A DNA stretch of 64,000 nt from Shewanella sp. UCD-KL12 (GCF_001957125.1 NZ_MPHJ01000009.1:1-64000); one strand, 5' to 3'. Positions 7,968 to 17,545 are shown, counted from the stretch's first letter. Numbers and translations: made by a program. Notes: generated by a model not told the origin, from the sequence alone.

Positions 7968-9746
7968 CTAGCCTTTATCCAAAGTGGGCTTGGCACTTGG
8001 GTTCAAGGTTAGCTCAACATAGACCCTACCACTATGAGAGGAGCCCCCCTCCTCTTGCTTACTTTTCGATTCATCCTTACTCAAAGCTATCGCTATCTGA
8101 GGTAGTGCGCTTAACTTAAGCTTTAATTCATCGCCTAATAACAGCCAATCCTGACGGGATATATATATCAGCTGTTCGCTATGACTACTTTGGGCAAGCC
8201 TCTGCTCTATTATGGCAAGATTAGTACTCCCCTGTTCATCTCTCGTATCACCCCCCTCTATAATACTACTCGTCGAACGAAGTAGGTTAACAAGAAAGCC
8301 ATTGTGGGGGGCATCTAACCATACGAACTGTATAGGGCGAACAGTTAAGCTTTGTAGTAACACAAACTCCTTTGCTGAAGTTGTGTCACCAATCAATAAG
8401 GCACTGCCTCTTGCAGGTATTACTTTACGATCTTTTACCGCAAGTGGATTAATAAACCGCCCAAACAGATAACATACGAACCTGAGTCTTAACTCAGGTA
8501 AACGCTTATAAAGAAACAGACCAAACAATACGTTAGCAATTGCTAGCAGCAAAAACAGTTGCAGAATACTTGCACCCAACACACCTAAGAAAAGAATCGC
8601 AAAAACCGCTGCGGTCACCATAAACAAAGCATTCATTATATTGTTGGCTGCAATAGCTTGAGCGCACTCTCTTTCGTTACTTCTAGCTTGGATGAACGCA
8701 TAGAGAGGAACAATAAATAAACCACCACTGACGCCGACCATAAAGAGATCAAACATTAGCCTGTAATGTTGTGGCTCGGCAATAAAGGTCAAGGCACTAT
8801 AAATAACCTCAGGACTCTTTGACGGTACAGCCAGATAAAGATCAACGCCAAAAATCGTGAGCCCTAATAAGCCGAAGGGTAAGATCCCCAACTCGACTTG
8901 CCTAAAGGATAAGCGGTCACATAGGAATGAACCGGCTGCAATACCAATTGAAAAAAGCGCGAGTAAAAGAGAAACAACGGTAGCACCTGAGTGTAGGTGC
9001 AGTTTTGCGAAGTTTGGAAATTGAGTTAAATAGGTCGCACCAAGAAACCAAAACCAACTAATTGCCATTATAGCCGCCCATATAGAAGGACTACGTTTTA
9101 CCCGTTTTATACTAGAAACAAGGCCTGAAAAGGGCGTAAACCTTATTTTCTTTACGTCAGCATTGGTAGGGATCAAAGGGATAAATCGACTAGATATATA
9201 GCCCATTAGAGCCAAAACAACGACCAAAAAAGCGGCAAGGATATTGGCATGATCACTTGCGACAATAAGGCCCGCTACTATGGTCCCGACTAAAATGGAG
9301 ATAAAGGTTCCCATCTCAACCCATGCATTGCCTCTTACAAGCTCAATATCCTGTAATACTCTTGGCAGCAATGAATATTTCACAGGCCCAAAAAAAGCTG
9401 ACTGGGAGCCCATAAGAAAAAGTAACAGCAACATCAGCAGGTAGCTTTGAGTCATAATCGCAGCTGCACCGCAGCACATGATGACAACCTCTAGCAATTT
9501 GAGTCGCCTGATCAAAATAGCCTTATCAATATTATCAGCAATCAAACCTGCGTGAGCTGAAAATAGAAAAAAGGGAAGAATAAATAGGCCTGCAGCCAAG
9601 TTAACAAATAGATTCACATCGATGGGAAGCGTTGCGACCTGAGAATAGGTCACCAACAAGAGTAAGACATTCTTATAAACATTATCGTTCAATGCACCTA
9701 AACACTGAGTAATAAAATAGGGAAGGAAGCGACGACTCAAAATCAT
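7968..9746 (-). CDS. LplT-like MFS transporter with a degenerate PlsC-like C-terminal tail
   Basis: Residues 1 to about 415 form a 12-segment major facilitator domain. The N-terminus (FLPYFITQCLGALNDNVYKN) and the SAFFGPVKYSLLP block are typical of the LplT branch, which flips lysophospholipids across the inner membrane. The protein goes on to 592 residues. The start of this extension (about 415–490: LPELRLRF, then ARGSALLIG and PIQFVW) lines up by eye with the PlsC acyltransferase of MFS–PlsC fusion proteins, but the catalytic HX4D is replaced by GDTTSAKE and no FPEG-type motif follows. The acyltransferase is therefore probably dead. Read in the same direction as cysQ and nudE. Confidence 0.82.
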   Translation of the reverse strand: MILSRRFLPYFITQCLGALNDNVYKNVLLLLVTYSQVATLPIDVNLFVNLAAGLFILPFFLFSAHAGLIADNIDKAILIRRLKLLEVVIMCCGAAAIMTQSYLLMLLLLFLMGSQSAFFGPVKYSLLPRVLQDIELVRGNAWVEMGTFISILVGTIVAGLIVASDHANILAAFLVVVLALMGYISSRFIPLIPTNADVKKIRFTPFSGLVSSIKRVKRSPSIWAAIMAISWFWFLGATYLTQFPNFAKLHLHSGATVVSLLLALFSIGIAAGSFLCDRLSFRQVELGILPFGLLGLTIFGVDLYLAVPSKSPEVIYSALTFIAEPQHYRLMFDLFMVGVSGGLFIVPLYAFIQARSNERECAQAIAANNIMNALFMVTAAVFAILFLGVLGASILQLFLLLAIANVLFGLFLYKRLPELRLRFVCYLFGRFINPLAVKDRKVIPARGSALLIGDTTSAKEFVLLQSLTVRPIQFVWLDAPHNGFLVNLLRSTSSIIEGGDTRDEQGSTNLAIIEQRLAQSSHSEQLIYISRQDWLLLGDELKLKLSALPQIAIALSKDESKSKQEEGGSSHSGRVYVELTLNPSAKPTLDKG

Positions 9747-9833
9747 GAAACCATCCTAGTTCTCAGATAGGCCTTACATTAAAAGAACAGCATTATTGAG
9801 CCACACGTTAGGTGGCCCAGATAACAACAGTGA

Positions 9834-10649
9834 TCAGCTTTCTGCAGTCAGTAACTGATCCCATGGAAGGTGGGGTGAGCCTACTACGATAAAGTTTGGA
9901 TTCTCAAGTGACTCCCGCTCATTATAGCTTAAAGGCTGCAAGCCAATATCCATGATCTGACCACCGGCCTCTTCTACAATAATTTGTGCAGCGCCTGTAT
10001 CCCACTCACCAGTGGGGCCAATACGTACATAGCAATCAGCTTTCCCCTCTGCGACTAAACAACTCTTTAAAGCTGCGCCGCCGAGTACAACTAACTCACA
10101 ATGTTTTGAGTGACTAAACAATTTTAAAACCGACTGCGGATCTTGCCTACGGCTCACAGCCAACTTCAAAGGAGGATCTTCTGCGAGCGGCAATTGTTGA
10201 CTCACAATCCTAACTTCCGATGATGCATCTCGCTTATAGGCACCAAGACCTGCAATCGCGTAATAACACACCTCAGTCATAGGCACATATACGATACCCA
10301 TAATAGGGCGGTTATGCTCAACAAGTGCAATGATCACTGAAAAATCACCGCTGCCAGCAATAAACTCCCCGGTGCCATCGAGCGGATCGACAAGCCAGTA
10401 GCGTTGCCAATGTTCACGCTCAGAAAAGGGGATCTCAGCATCTTCTTCTGAAAGTACAGGAATATCAGGAGACAAGGCCTTCAGTGAGGAAGTAATGATA
10501 TTATGGGCAGCAATATCGGCAGACGTCACCGGTGTATTATCAGATTTGATCTCTTTATCAAAAGAGCCCTCAAGATAGATCTCTCGTATCTTGTTACCTG
10601 CATCGATTGCAATCTCAATTACTTGCTCTATGTACTCTTCTGGCTTCAT
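9834..10649 (-). CDS. cysQ: 3'(2'),5'-bisphosphate nucleotidase CysQ
   Basis: CysQ hydrolyses 3'-phosphoadenosine 5'-phosphate to AMP, removing a by-product of sulfate assimilation. It belongs to the lithium-sensitive inositol-monophosphatase fold. The metal-binding motifs are visible: SEEDAE (E of the first motif), DPLDGTGEF (second motif) and WDTGAAQIIVEEAGG near the C-terminus. The length of 271 residues is normal. It lies 67 bp downstream of nudE, with which it may be co-transcribed. Confidence 0.94.
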   Translation of the reverse strand: MKPEEYIEQVIEIAIDAGNKIREIYLEGSFDKEIKSDNTPVTSADIAAHNIITSSLKALSPDIPVLSEEDAEIPFSEREHWQRYWLVDPLDGTGEFIAGSGDFSVIIALVEHNRPIMGIVYVPMTEVCYYAIAGLGAYKRDASSEVRIVSQQLPLAEDPPLKLAVSRRQDPQSVLKLFSHSKHCELVVLGGAALKSCLVAEGKADCYVRIGPTGEWDTGAAQIIVEEAGGQIMDIGLQPLSYNERESLENPNFIVVGSPHLPWDQLLTAES

Positions 10650-10716
10650 AACCGCTCCAACAGCCTTTTACTACGACAAATATTGAACTATGTTCTAATA
10701 TTTTTGTTTCGAACAA

Positions 10717-11262
10717 TTATAGTTTTAGATATTTTTGAGCTAAAAACAAGGCGCTTACACTTCTCGATTCAGAAAAATCTTTCTCATCAAGTAAACTTTG
10801 CCACTTATCTAACGGCCAAGAAACTAACTCAATAGGCTCAGGCTCATCGCCCTCTAGTGAACTCTCAAATAGTTCCTCTGCAATAAAGATCTGCATCTTG
10901 CTGGCAAAGTACCCAGGCGCTAAGCTCAATTCCATCAAATGAGTTAGCTTTTTTGAACCAAAGCCAATCTCCTCCTGCAGCTCTCTATTGGCAGCTTCAT
11001 GAGCTTCTTCGCCAGGATCGATTAAGCCTTTTGGGAAGCCAAGTTCATAACTATGTGTACCAGCGGCATATTCACGCCCCAAAAGCAGTGTTTTACCATT
11101 CAGCACAGGCACAACCATTACAGCACCACGGTTACTACCTTTCATTCGTTCGTACTGGCGTTCAACTTGGTTTGAGAATTTCAGATTTACTTGCTCAATT
11201 GTAAACAAGCGGCTTTGGGCCACAACTTCTGAACTTAAAATGTCCGGTTTTTTGTGCTTCAT
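10717..11262 (-). CDS. nudE: ADP compounds hydrolase NudE (Nudix)
   Basis: NudE hydrolyses ADP-ribose, NADH, Ap3A and similar ADP compounds. The Nudix box is complete, running from GFPKGLIDPGEEAHEA to RELQEEIGFG and fitting GX5EX7REUXEEXGU. The 181-residue length fits NudE. In enteric bacteria nudE and yrfG are also neighbours and divergent, as here. Confidence 0.93.
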   Translation of the reverse strand: MKHKKPDILSSEVVAQSRLFTIEQVNLKFSNQVERQYERMKGSNRGAVMVVPVLNGKTLLLGREYAAGTHSYELGFPKGLIDPGEEAHEAANRELQEEIGFGSKKLTHLMELSLAPGYFASKMQIFIAEELFESSLEGDEPEPIELVSWPLDKWQSLLDEKDFSESRSVSALFLAQKYLKL

Positions 11263-11446
11263 GATAATCCCTGAGCCAAATGAAATTTGCTTAACGGTAT
11301 AATCTTACTATCATGTTTCTAATCTACAACAAGAAAGTGCTTAGATTAGTCTTTATAAAAAGAGATAAGATAGATCGGTATTAAACTCTAATGAAATTTG
11401 TCGCTTTAATATCTAAGCAAGGCCCTAAAATTTAACTGGATTAATA

Positions 11447-12112
11447 ATGTTTCCATGGAATGAGATAGACACAGTGTTATTGGATATGGACGGAACCTTA
11501 CTGGATCTCAATTTTGATAATCACTTCTGGTTAAGTCTAGTCCCCGCTGAATTAAGCCAGCAAAGAGGGTTAGATAGCCAAGCAGCACAAGCGTTAGTCG
11601 AATCATCTTATGATAAGGTATTTGGTACGTTAGACTGGTATTGCCTTGATTACTGGGAGAGTGAGTTACAGATAGATATTCTTGGATTACATAAAACATT
11701 AGTCGATAGAATCCAGCTCAGACAAGATAGTATGCCTTTTCTATCAGCTTTGGGGGCGCAAAAAAAATCACGTATCTTGGTCACCAACGCTCACCCAAAA
11801 AGTTTAGCGTTAAAACTAGAACACACCGAGATGGCCAGCGGCTTAGATCATATGATATCTAGCCATGAAACAGGCTACCCTAAAGAGCATCCCCACTTTT
11901 GGCAGCACCTCTTTTTGCAATTTCAATTAGATCCTAGTCGCTGTCTATTTGTCGATGACAATGAAGCGATTTTGCAAGCTGCAAAAGATACCGGAGTGGC
12001 ACATCAGTTAGGAATAACCAATCCAGATAGTAAAAAGCCCAATCAGATATTCAGTGATTTCCCCGCTATTGGAGATTACCACCTACTTCTCGAGGATCTA
12101 CAAGCGGGTTAA
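11447..12112 (+). CDS. yrfG: GMP/IMP nucleotidase YrfG (HAD superfamily)
   Basis: A HAD phosphatase of 221 residues that dephosphorylates purine monophosphates. HAD motif I is DMDGTLLDL, with nucleophile D17. Motif II is VTNAHP, the lysine motif lies in SHETGYPKE and motif IV is FVDDNEAIL. Blocks such as LDWYCLDYW and TNPDS match E. coli YrfG closely. Divergent from nudE. A shared terminator follows. Confidence 0.93.
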   Translation: MFPWNEIDTVLLDMDGTLLDLNFDNHFWLSLVPAELSQQRGLDSQAAQALVESSYDKVFGTLDWYCLDYWESELQIDILGLHKTLVDRIQLRQDSMPFLSALGAQKKSRILVTNAHPKSLALKLEHTEMASGLDHMISSHETGYPKEHPHFWQHLFLQFQLDPSRCLFVDDNEAILQAAKDTGVAHQLGITNPDSKKPNQIFSDFPAIGDYHLLLEDLQAG

Positions 12113-12214
12113 TAGCTACCGATAAAATTGAGCTTCACATTAACTTATTGCTTCTGTCACGTTGAAATAAAAACAATGAGCGACTGCTTGAGCTAATTGG
12201 CTTGGAGACTGAAA

Positions 12215-12244
12215 AGAGAAAGGCACCTAAGGGTGCCTTTCTCT
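12215..12244. terminator. bidirectional terminator between yrfG and the gsp operon
   Basis: A 13 bp perfect stem (12215–12227 with 12232–12244) with a 4-nt loop lies between the convergent yrfG and gspN. The arms are A-rich and T-rich at the outer ends, but there is no long U-tract. Confidence 0.75.
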
Positions 12245-12258
12245 TATCGATTGTCACG

Positions 12259-13020
12259 TTACAAGCCGGGAACCCTACCTTGATAGCTTATCGGGTAATA
12301 ACCTTGACTGTCTTTCTTACCTAAGAAAGCCAATGCTTTTTTCAGGTCTTCCGGCTGTGAAGCTGTTTCTTTAATCTTAGCACTAACCTGTACGACCTTT
12401 TCAGCTTGCAGCGTCACAGTTCCTGTGAAGCCAAGTTGATTCATCGTCTCATCAGACTTTACCTTTACATTGCCATCGACACAGCTCAGTCCAAGCTCAA
12501 TATCCCCTAATGGATAATCACCAAACTGATTTTTAACGCTAGCGCGATTAACAAACAACTTTCCATTAAGCTGCTCACACCAAGGTATCCCTTGCTCTAA
12601 GGTATCGATAAACAAACTGATATCACCGTCTACTTTAGTTCGAAACGGTAACCTATTATTGCCTAAAAGGAAGCTACTCGGCGATTCAAATCGCAATCCT
12701 TTTGCATCGACGCCACTCATAGAAAGGGTTACTAAACCTTTACCATTAACCGCTGAGCCTCTATTGCCGATCACTAAGTCTAACTTAGCCTGACCAAGTA
12801 CAAGTGACCATGGACTTAACTGCCATTGCACTTGCTCAAGTTGCCTATTTTGCACAGTGACGGACTCAATATTGCCCGACCAAATAGAACCAGACACGCC
12901 GCTTAGGCTAACGCCATTAGGGATTGGCGCTAATTTTACTACAACACTGGCTGGCAATAATGCCACAAGAAAAACCAGGTATATCCCCACGCCAATAATA
13001 ATCTTTTTAGCTAAATTCAC
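12259..13020 (-). CDS. gspN: type II secretion system protein N
   Basis: GspN is an inner-membrane, mostly periplasmic accessory protein of the type II secretion system. One N-terminal membrane segment (about 5–24) is followed by a beta-rich periplasmic domain, and the LSPWSL block after residue 60 is typical. The start is a GTG preceded by AGG at seven bases. It is the last gene of the gspC–N operon; GspN is absent from many type II systems but usual in Shewanella and Vibrio (eps). Confidence 0.9.
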   Translation of the reverse strand: MNLAKKIIIGVGIYLVFLVALLPASVVVKLAPIPNGVSLSGVSGSIWSGNIESVTVQNRQLEQVQWQLSPWSLVLGQAKLDLVIGNRGSAVNGKGLVTLSMSGVDAKGLRFESPSSFLLGNNRLPFRTKVDGDISLFIDTLEQGIPWCEQLNGKLFVNRASVKNQFGDYPLGDIELGLSCVDGNVKVKSDETMNQLGFTGTVTLQAEKVVQVSAKIKETASQPEDLKKALAFLGKKDSQGYYPISYQGRVPGL

Positions 13021-13047
13021 TACTACACCTTAAATACTAAATGCTCA

Positions 13048-13524
13048 TTATTGTGATAACTGAATACGGCGAACACGTACTAAGCCCGGTGTATCTGACT
13101 CAGCGAGGTCGATACTTTCCAGCGATAGGCCCTTATCCTGAACTAACTCATTAAGATAGCCTAACAAGGGGTCGAATGGCACATCATCCATCCAAATTTG
13201 AATCTTCTTTCCTTGTGGCTGCATGCGCGTGATCTCGAGCCCAAACGCACCTGCACTCTGATTCACTGCCGCACTTAAACTGCCACTAAAGTTAGGCTTA
13301 CTACCACTCTCTTTTAGGCCGGCAATTTTATTCGCAGTCTGTTTGACAAAATTAAGCGTATTTTGCTGTGCTTGAAGGCTGCGCTCAGCATCTAACTCCG
13401 CATTAGAGATAGGTGTCCAGATCCCCCAGTAAAGAATACCAATAAATAGGAAAATACCACCAGTTCCAACAAGCTGCTTCTCTCGTAGAATGAGTCCATT
13501 CCACCACACCTTAACGTTTTCCAT
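13048..13524 (-). CDS. gspM: type II secretion system protein M
   Basis: A 158-residue bitopic inner-membrane protein that binds GspL and forms part of the assembly platform. The start MENVKVWWNGLILREKQLV is followed by a membrane segment (about 19–36), a coiled linker and a small ferredoxin-like periplasmic domain. It begins one base after the end of gspL. Confidence 0.93.
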   Translation of the reverse strand: MENVKVWWNGLILREKQLVGTGGIFLFIGILYWGIWTPISNAELDAERSLQAQQNTLNFVKQTANKIAGLKESGSKPNFSGSLSAAVNQSAGAFGLEITRMQPQGKKIQIWMDDVPFDPLLGYLNELVQDKGLSLESIDLAESDTPGLVRVRRIQLSQ

Positions 13525-13525
13525 A

Positions 13526-14719
13526 TTACTTACTCCTCAACGTTAATGTGCTAGTCACAGAGTCTTCACCGCTATTCATTGCACCTGAATCTAGCTGATA
13601 AGAGCGAGAAACTATCTCTTTAAACTTTTCAACTTGAGCATAGCTCTTTGCAGTTATCTGCATTCTCAATTCATTTCGAGCACTATCAAATCGCAGCGTT
13701 GTCGGCTTTAAGTCCGAAACCTGAGTAAATGCCTCTTCTAAGCCTTCAAGCATAGAGAAAAACTCACTCCCCCCACCTTGGCCCTGCATACTTCGAAGAT
13801 GCCTATCCATTTGAGATCTAAGGTTTACAATACGCGATGTTCCCGGAACAGCCTGCTTAAAAATTGCTTCACTTTGTTGTTGTAAAGAGGCTCTCTCACT
13901 GTTCATTTGGTGAATATTAAGCCCTTTATTCACTAGTGATAAAATCAGAGCCACCACAATAACAACAGCTGCATTTCGCCATATCTGAACATGTTTACCA
14001 TATTCACGCTTAGGCAGATAGCTGCCCGTTAATAGATTCATTGGCGATGTCAGTATGCCTTTGGCAAGCACTAGCATCGGCAGGTTTAGCTCTTGAGGCT
14101 GTACATCTGTGCCCGCTATGTTCAACTCACTGTAAGCGGCAAGTGTCACAGGAGAGTCAGTATCTGTTGGCAACAGTCTTGGCAATGCCATGTTCAGCCA
14201 CTCTTCACTGAGGCTAACACCAGCTCCTGCTCCAGTCCTAAGTAGATATTCCTGATTAAATTTTATTGCAGCCCACTGACATTCCTGCAGAGGTAAAGCA
14301 AGGCAGTCAGGCACAATACATTTAGCCTTTAGCCCTGCATCTGTTAGCCAGGTTAGCCAAGTTTGCATCTGCTCATGAGCAACTACGGCCACACTTAAAG
14401 ATTCACCATCTCGAGGACCTGTAACGAAATGTAGATCATCGACATTCTCAGCAAGATTTTCCTCAAGCATAAACGGCAAAGCTTGAATAGCTTGTCGCTG
14501 CCCCTTTTCAGGTAGCTCAACTGTGGTCAAGGTAATAGCTGATGAGGGAACAAGTACATCAACAGGGCGATTACCAGCGCGCTCAGATAAACTCGATAAC
14601 GCCTGCGCATCTTTAAGTTCACCAGAGCCTATAATCTCTTGTTCCTGCTCAGACCAAACCAGCCACGAGCAGCTCTGCTCTTGGCTTGTTCCTAAGCGGA
14701 TAAATAGTCTTTCACTCAC
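13526..14719 (-). CDS. gspL: type II secretion system protein L
   Basis: GspL links the cytoplasmic ATPase GspE to the platform. The cytoplasmic actin-like domain spans about residues 1–230, one membrane segment lies near 245–265, and a ferredoxin-like periplasmic domain follows. I choose the GTG at 14719, giving MSERLFIRLG, because it has GGAGA six bases upstream and matches the usual GspL start; a TTG at 14734 is in frame but lacks this. The resulting length is 397 residues. Confidence 0.93.
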   Translation of the reverse strand: MSERLFIRLGTSQEQSCSWLVWSEQEQEIIGSGELKDAQALSSLSERAGNRPVDVLVPSSAITLTTVELPEKGQRQAIQALPFMLEENLAENVDDLHFVTGPRDGESLSVAVVAHEQMQTWLTWLTDAGLKAKCIVPDCLALPLQECQWAAIKFNQEYLLRTGAGAGVSLSEEWLNMALPRLLPTDTDSPVTLAAYSELNIAGTDVQPQELNLPMLVLAKGILTSPMNLLTGSYLPKREYGKHVQIWRNAAVVIVVALILSLVNKGLNIHQMNSERASLQQQSEAIFKQAVPGTSRIVNLRSQMDRHLRSMQGQGGGSEFFSMLEGLEEAFTQVSDLKPTTLRFDSARNELRMQITAKSYAQVEKFKEIVSRSYQLDSGAMNSGEDSVTSTLTLRSK

Positions 14720-14809
14720 ATCTGTTCTCCACAAGTCTCATCTGGCTTACTCCAGAAAAGAAGCTCTTATTTTTATTCTGCTCATTCACACTTATAGACA
14801 TCATGAATG

Positions 14810-15808
14810 CTACTTCTGTCCACCAAATTGACGGGTTAATATATCCATACCGTTATTGCCATTTCGCTTCATCACACTTTCGAGCCTAAAAGTTGCACTA
14901 TCGACTTTAGCGCCAGCCTCTAATAAGAAATAGTGACTATCGACAGTAAAGCTCGTTTTAAGCGCAGCATCATCAGCAACGATCGATGAGATCGAGGAGA
15001 TCTCAGTAAAGTCTTCTATCTTCTCATAACCGTCGCCAGGTCGTTGATTAATAATGCTTTCGGCCTCACCCACAGAGATTTTATTATCAAACATGCCTGC
15101 CAACAGCGCTGCTTGCTCTACTTTTAGGGTGTTAACATTTAAAACCTGTTTATCATTACCTGGAATAACACAAATATAGGGCTGTAACCTGAGGTAGATA
15201 TCTTGCGAATAACCTAATACCGCTCTTAGCTCGCTGCGATGGCTCATCAAGGTGTTTGCAGCACGATAAGGCACAGCTCTTGACTCATAATCGGCATCTT
15301 CAGCACCAAAGGGGCTCGCTAATGCATCATCATCAATATAGTCTTTTAGCGTATGGGTTAACCGCTCAGCACCAAAATCATCCATACCTAATGCCACTAA
15401 CAAACCTTTATACTGCACTGCAGCGGTTGAAGGTTTAGGTTGGCCATTTTCAACCTCTCCGGTCGAAACTGATAGCGAATTCAGATTAAAGCATGATTGT
15501 AGATCTGATATCGTCCCACCTATCTCGCCATGGTCAGCAGGAAAAACAACATCAGCCTGCGCCCAATACTGCTGTAGATGTACGGTATTATCAGAATCAT
15601 CCAGATCTTGCTTTAACACTTTTTTGGCAAGCTCTTCAGCAGAGATCGCATACCAAAATGCCTGATCATACTGAGCTAAGTTGAGTGTGCGACGAACCGA
15701 TAGCTGGTTACGGCTATTAATATTAGTAGCAATAATTGCCACCATAGCCACAATCAGCATAACCACAATCAGGGCTACACCACGCTGTTTACCCGGGAAA
15801 TTAGTCAC
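14810..15808 (-). CDS. gspK: type II secretion system minor pseudopilin K
   Basis: GspK is the large minor pseudopilin that caps the pseudopilus tip with GspI and GspJ. The prepilin signal is short (KQRGVALIVVMLIVAM), with cleavage after the glycine. GspK lacks the conserved E5 of other pseudopilins, and here that position is isoleucine-valine rich, as expected. The 332-residue length and the alpha-domain insertion fit. The start is a GTG, with the GspJ stop about 40 bases upstream. Confidence 0.93.
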   Translation of the reverse strand: MTNFPGKQRGVALIVVMLIVAMVAIIATNINSRNQLSVRRTLNLAQYDQAFWYAISAEELAKKVLKQDLDDSDNTVHLQQYWAQADVVFPADHGEIGGTISDLQSCFNLNSLSVSTGEVENGQPKPSTAAVQYKGLLVALGMDDFGAERLTHTLKDYIDDDALASPFGAEDADYESRAVPYRAANTLMSHRSELRAVLGYSQDIYLRLQPYICVIPGNDKQVLNVNTLKVEQAALLAGMFDNKISVGEAESIINQRPGDGYEKIEDFTEISSISSIVADDAALKTSFTVDSHYFLLEAGAKVDSATFRLESVMKRNGNNGMDILTRQFGGQK

Positions 15809-15844
15809 TCGCTAAACACTCGTTGTCTATATTCCATCTGGTTC

Positions 15845-16600
15845 TCAGCCACCTTTATCCTCGTCGCCACTATTCTGGTTACCACCACCGCTATTATTAC
15901 CACCGCCGGTATTGTTGTTACCGCCGTTATTATTGCCACCGTTATTATTGCCGCCATTGTTACTATCATCATTACCGGAACCAACTGGCGCACCTAAGGG
16001 TAATAAGAACTTACGCTGGATTTTACCTAAATCCTCTAACTCGATCTCCATGGCGATCGCTTTCGGTAATTTAGTACCATCGACTTTACGCTCCCACTTA
16101 TCTTCCATATAGAAGGAGTACTCAACTGAAACCACATTTTTCATTACTATGGTCTTTATCGGTTCAGCACCAAACTCTGGCTCAGGGTAGGGATAATACC
16201 AACGCTCTAATGCACTATCTCTTACTACATAGGCCACAGACTGTATGCTTCCCCTAGGCAAAATGCCATCGGGATTGAGCCAGCCTAAACGAAAGAAAAC
16301 TAAAGCTTCTGACTCTGAATCCAGAATATCTGATCCAGTTTGAAATACTGTAGAGCCTCGCCCTCCCTCGAGTAACCTCGGTGTGCGAGCAACCATCTGC
16401 CCTAAGTCTCGCTCTAATGCACCAAACCCTTGCTGCATCGCTTTAAGTTCAGCGGAAAACTCTTTGGTCACTTCATCATTTTGGATAACAGTGCTTAATA
16501 CCGAATTTGCCGCAAGCCCAAGCATGGCAAAGATGGCAATAGCCACCAACATCTCCAGCAGGGTAAAGCCTGCATTTGCTCTACTCTGGGTTAAGTACAT
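15845..16600 (-). CDS. gspJ: type II secretion system minor pseudopilin J with an Asn/Gly-rich tail
   Basis: The prepilin signal ANAGFTLLEMLVAIAIF (E5 present) and the following pseudopilin fold identify GspJ. The normal domain ends near residue 208. The remaining 43 or so residues are almost only Asn and Gly with some Ser and Thr, in repeats of the type GGNNN, ending acidic (EDKGG). This tail is encoded by a short imperfect tandem repeat (about 15850–15975). It is not a known functional part of GspJ. The start overlaps the 3' end of gspI. Confidence 0.93.
   Translation of the reverse strand: MYLTQSRANAGFTLLEMLVAIAIFAMLGLAANSVLSTVIQNDEVTKEFSAELKAMQQGFGALERDLGQMVARTPRLLEGGRGSTVFQTGSDILDSESEALVFFRLGWLNPDGILPRGSIQSVAYVVRDSALERWYYPYPEPEFGAEPIKTIVMKNVVSVEYSFYMEDKWERKVDGTKLPKAIAMEIELEDLGKIQRKFLLPLGAPVGSGNDDSNNGGNNNGGNNNGGNNNTGGGNNSGGGNQNSGDEDKGG
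15850..15975 (-). repeat. low-complexity tandem repeat encoding the GspJ tail
   Basis: On the minus strand, units of about 15 bp made of AAT/AAC and GGC/GGT codons recur three times almost exactly and then degenerate. Such trinucleotide-rich tracts can change length by slippage. All visible units stay in frame. Confidence 0.8.
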
Positions 16601-16961
16601 AACTACTCACTTGAGCGATGATACGTTTATATCGACTGTCGTCACTTACGCTGACTTGAATCATACGAAATTTATCATCAGTGGTTTTAATCACCTCTTT
16701 GCGCCAAAACCAATCTCGACCAGCGAGTTCCATCTCACCATCTTTTTTACCAAGCTCTGGAAACTTACCCTCTAACCTGGCATCAACCATAATATTATCA
16801 GCCACCCACTGAGCATAAGTTCGCTCCTCAAGAATGGGCATATTTGCAATCTGATCACCTAAGCTTTTAGTAATAGAGACAGCAGCAATGGCAAACACGG
16901 CTAAGGCGACAATGACCTCTAATAGCGTCATACCTTTAGTTTTATTCAAGCTGATTATCAT
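16581..16961 (-). CDS. gspI: type II secretion system minor pseudopilin I
   Basis: A 126-residue pseudopilin with the prepilin signal KGMTLLEVIVALAVF (cleavage before M, E5 present). It initiates tip-complex assembly with GspJ and GspK. Its ATG overlaps the gspH stop (ATGA), and its end overlaps the gspJ start by 20 bp, so translation is coupled. Confidence 0.94.
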   Translation of the reverse strand: MIISLNKTKGMTLLEVIVALAVFAIAAVSITKSLGDQIANMPILEERTYAQWVADNIMVDARLEGKFPELGKKDGEMELAGRDWFWRKEVIKTTDDKFRMIQVSVSDDSRYKRIIAQVSSYVLNPE

Positions 16962-17545
16962 TGAAAACCGCCATCGAACTCATCGTCTCTCCCCAGAGTT
17001 AATCGTCCGAGCGAATCACCAACAACTAATGCTTCAATCTCTTTGCCCTTTTCATCATGGCTAAAAAAGGTCATTTCGAATGCACTCATTTCACCACTGG
17101 GGAAAAGCATGATCTGAGGTTCAGGAAACTTCTTCTTGTCCTCTTCGCTTTTCTCTATCAAAGGTTCTTCAAACCAAGAGTCCTGCTCCTCATCCTCTTG
17201 AACAAGCGGTAGCCCATCAAGAATTAGGCTAATCTCTACACCTGGATCCATTTGGCGCTCAGAGAGCAAGCGATCTTGGTCTAATGCCTGCCACTTTCCT
17301 TCATCGTAGTAAACGAATTTGTAGCTAGTATCCTCAACCACTATCCCAATAAAGTGACCACTCAATACCGTCTCATCGAGTACCATCTCAGTAGCAGCCA
17401 TAAATTGCAGTGCTGTTCTTTCCAGCTCTTTATTTCTATCTGCACCACTCATAGTCATAGTGACAGCTGAAGCGGCCAGCCCCATTAAGAGGACGACCAA
17501 GAGCACTTCCATGAGCGTAAAGCCTTGCGGCTTAGATATACGCAT
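16958..17545 (-). CDS. gspH: type II secretion system minor pseudopilin H
   Basis: The prepilin signal PQGFTLMEVLLVVLLMG (E5 present) is followed by a 195-residue pseudopilin of GspH type. The region about residues 112–142 is an acidic, charged loop (EEDEEQ..., SEEDKKK) longer than in many homologues. It joins the tip complex to the GspG shaft. Confidence 0.92.
   Translation of the reverse strand: MRISKPQGFTLMEVLLVVLLMGLAASAVTMTMSGADRNKELERTALQFMAATEMVLDETVLSGHFIGIVVEDTSYKFVYYDEGKWQALDQDRLLSERQMDPGVEISLILDGLPLVQEDEEQDSWFEEPLIEKSEEDKKKFPEPQIMLFPSGEMSAFEMTFFSHDEKGKEIEALVVGDSLGRLTLGRDDEFDGGFQ

Noticed and set aside
15805..16112. Open frames on both strands across the GspJ tail
   Set aside because: They result from the AAT/GGC repeat, which lacks stops in several frames; gspJ is the real gene.
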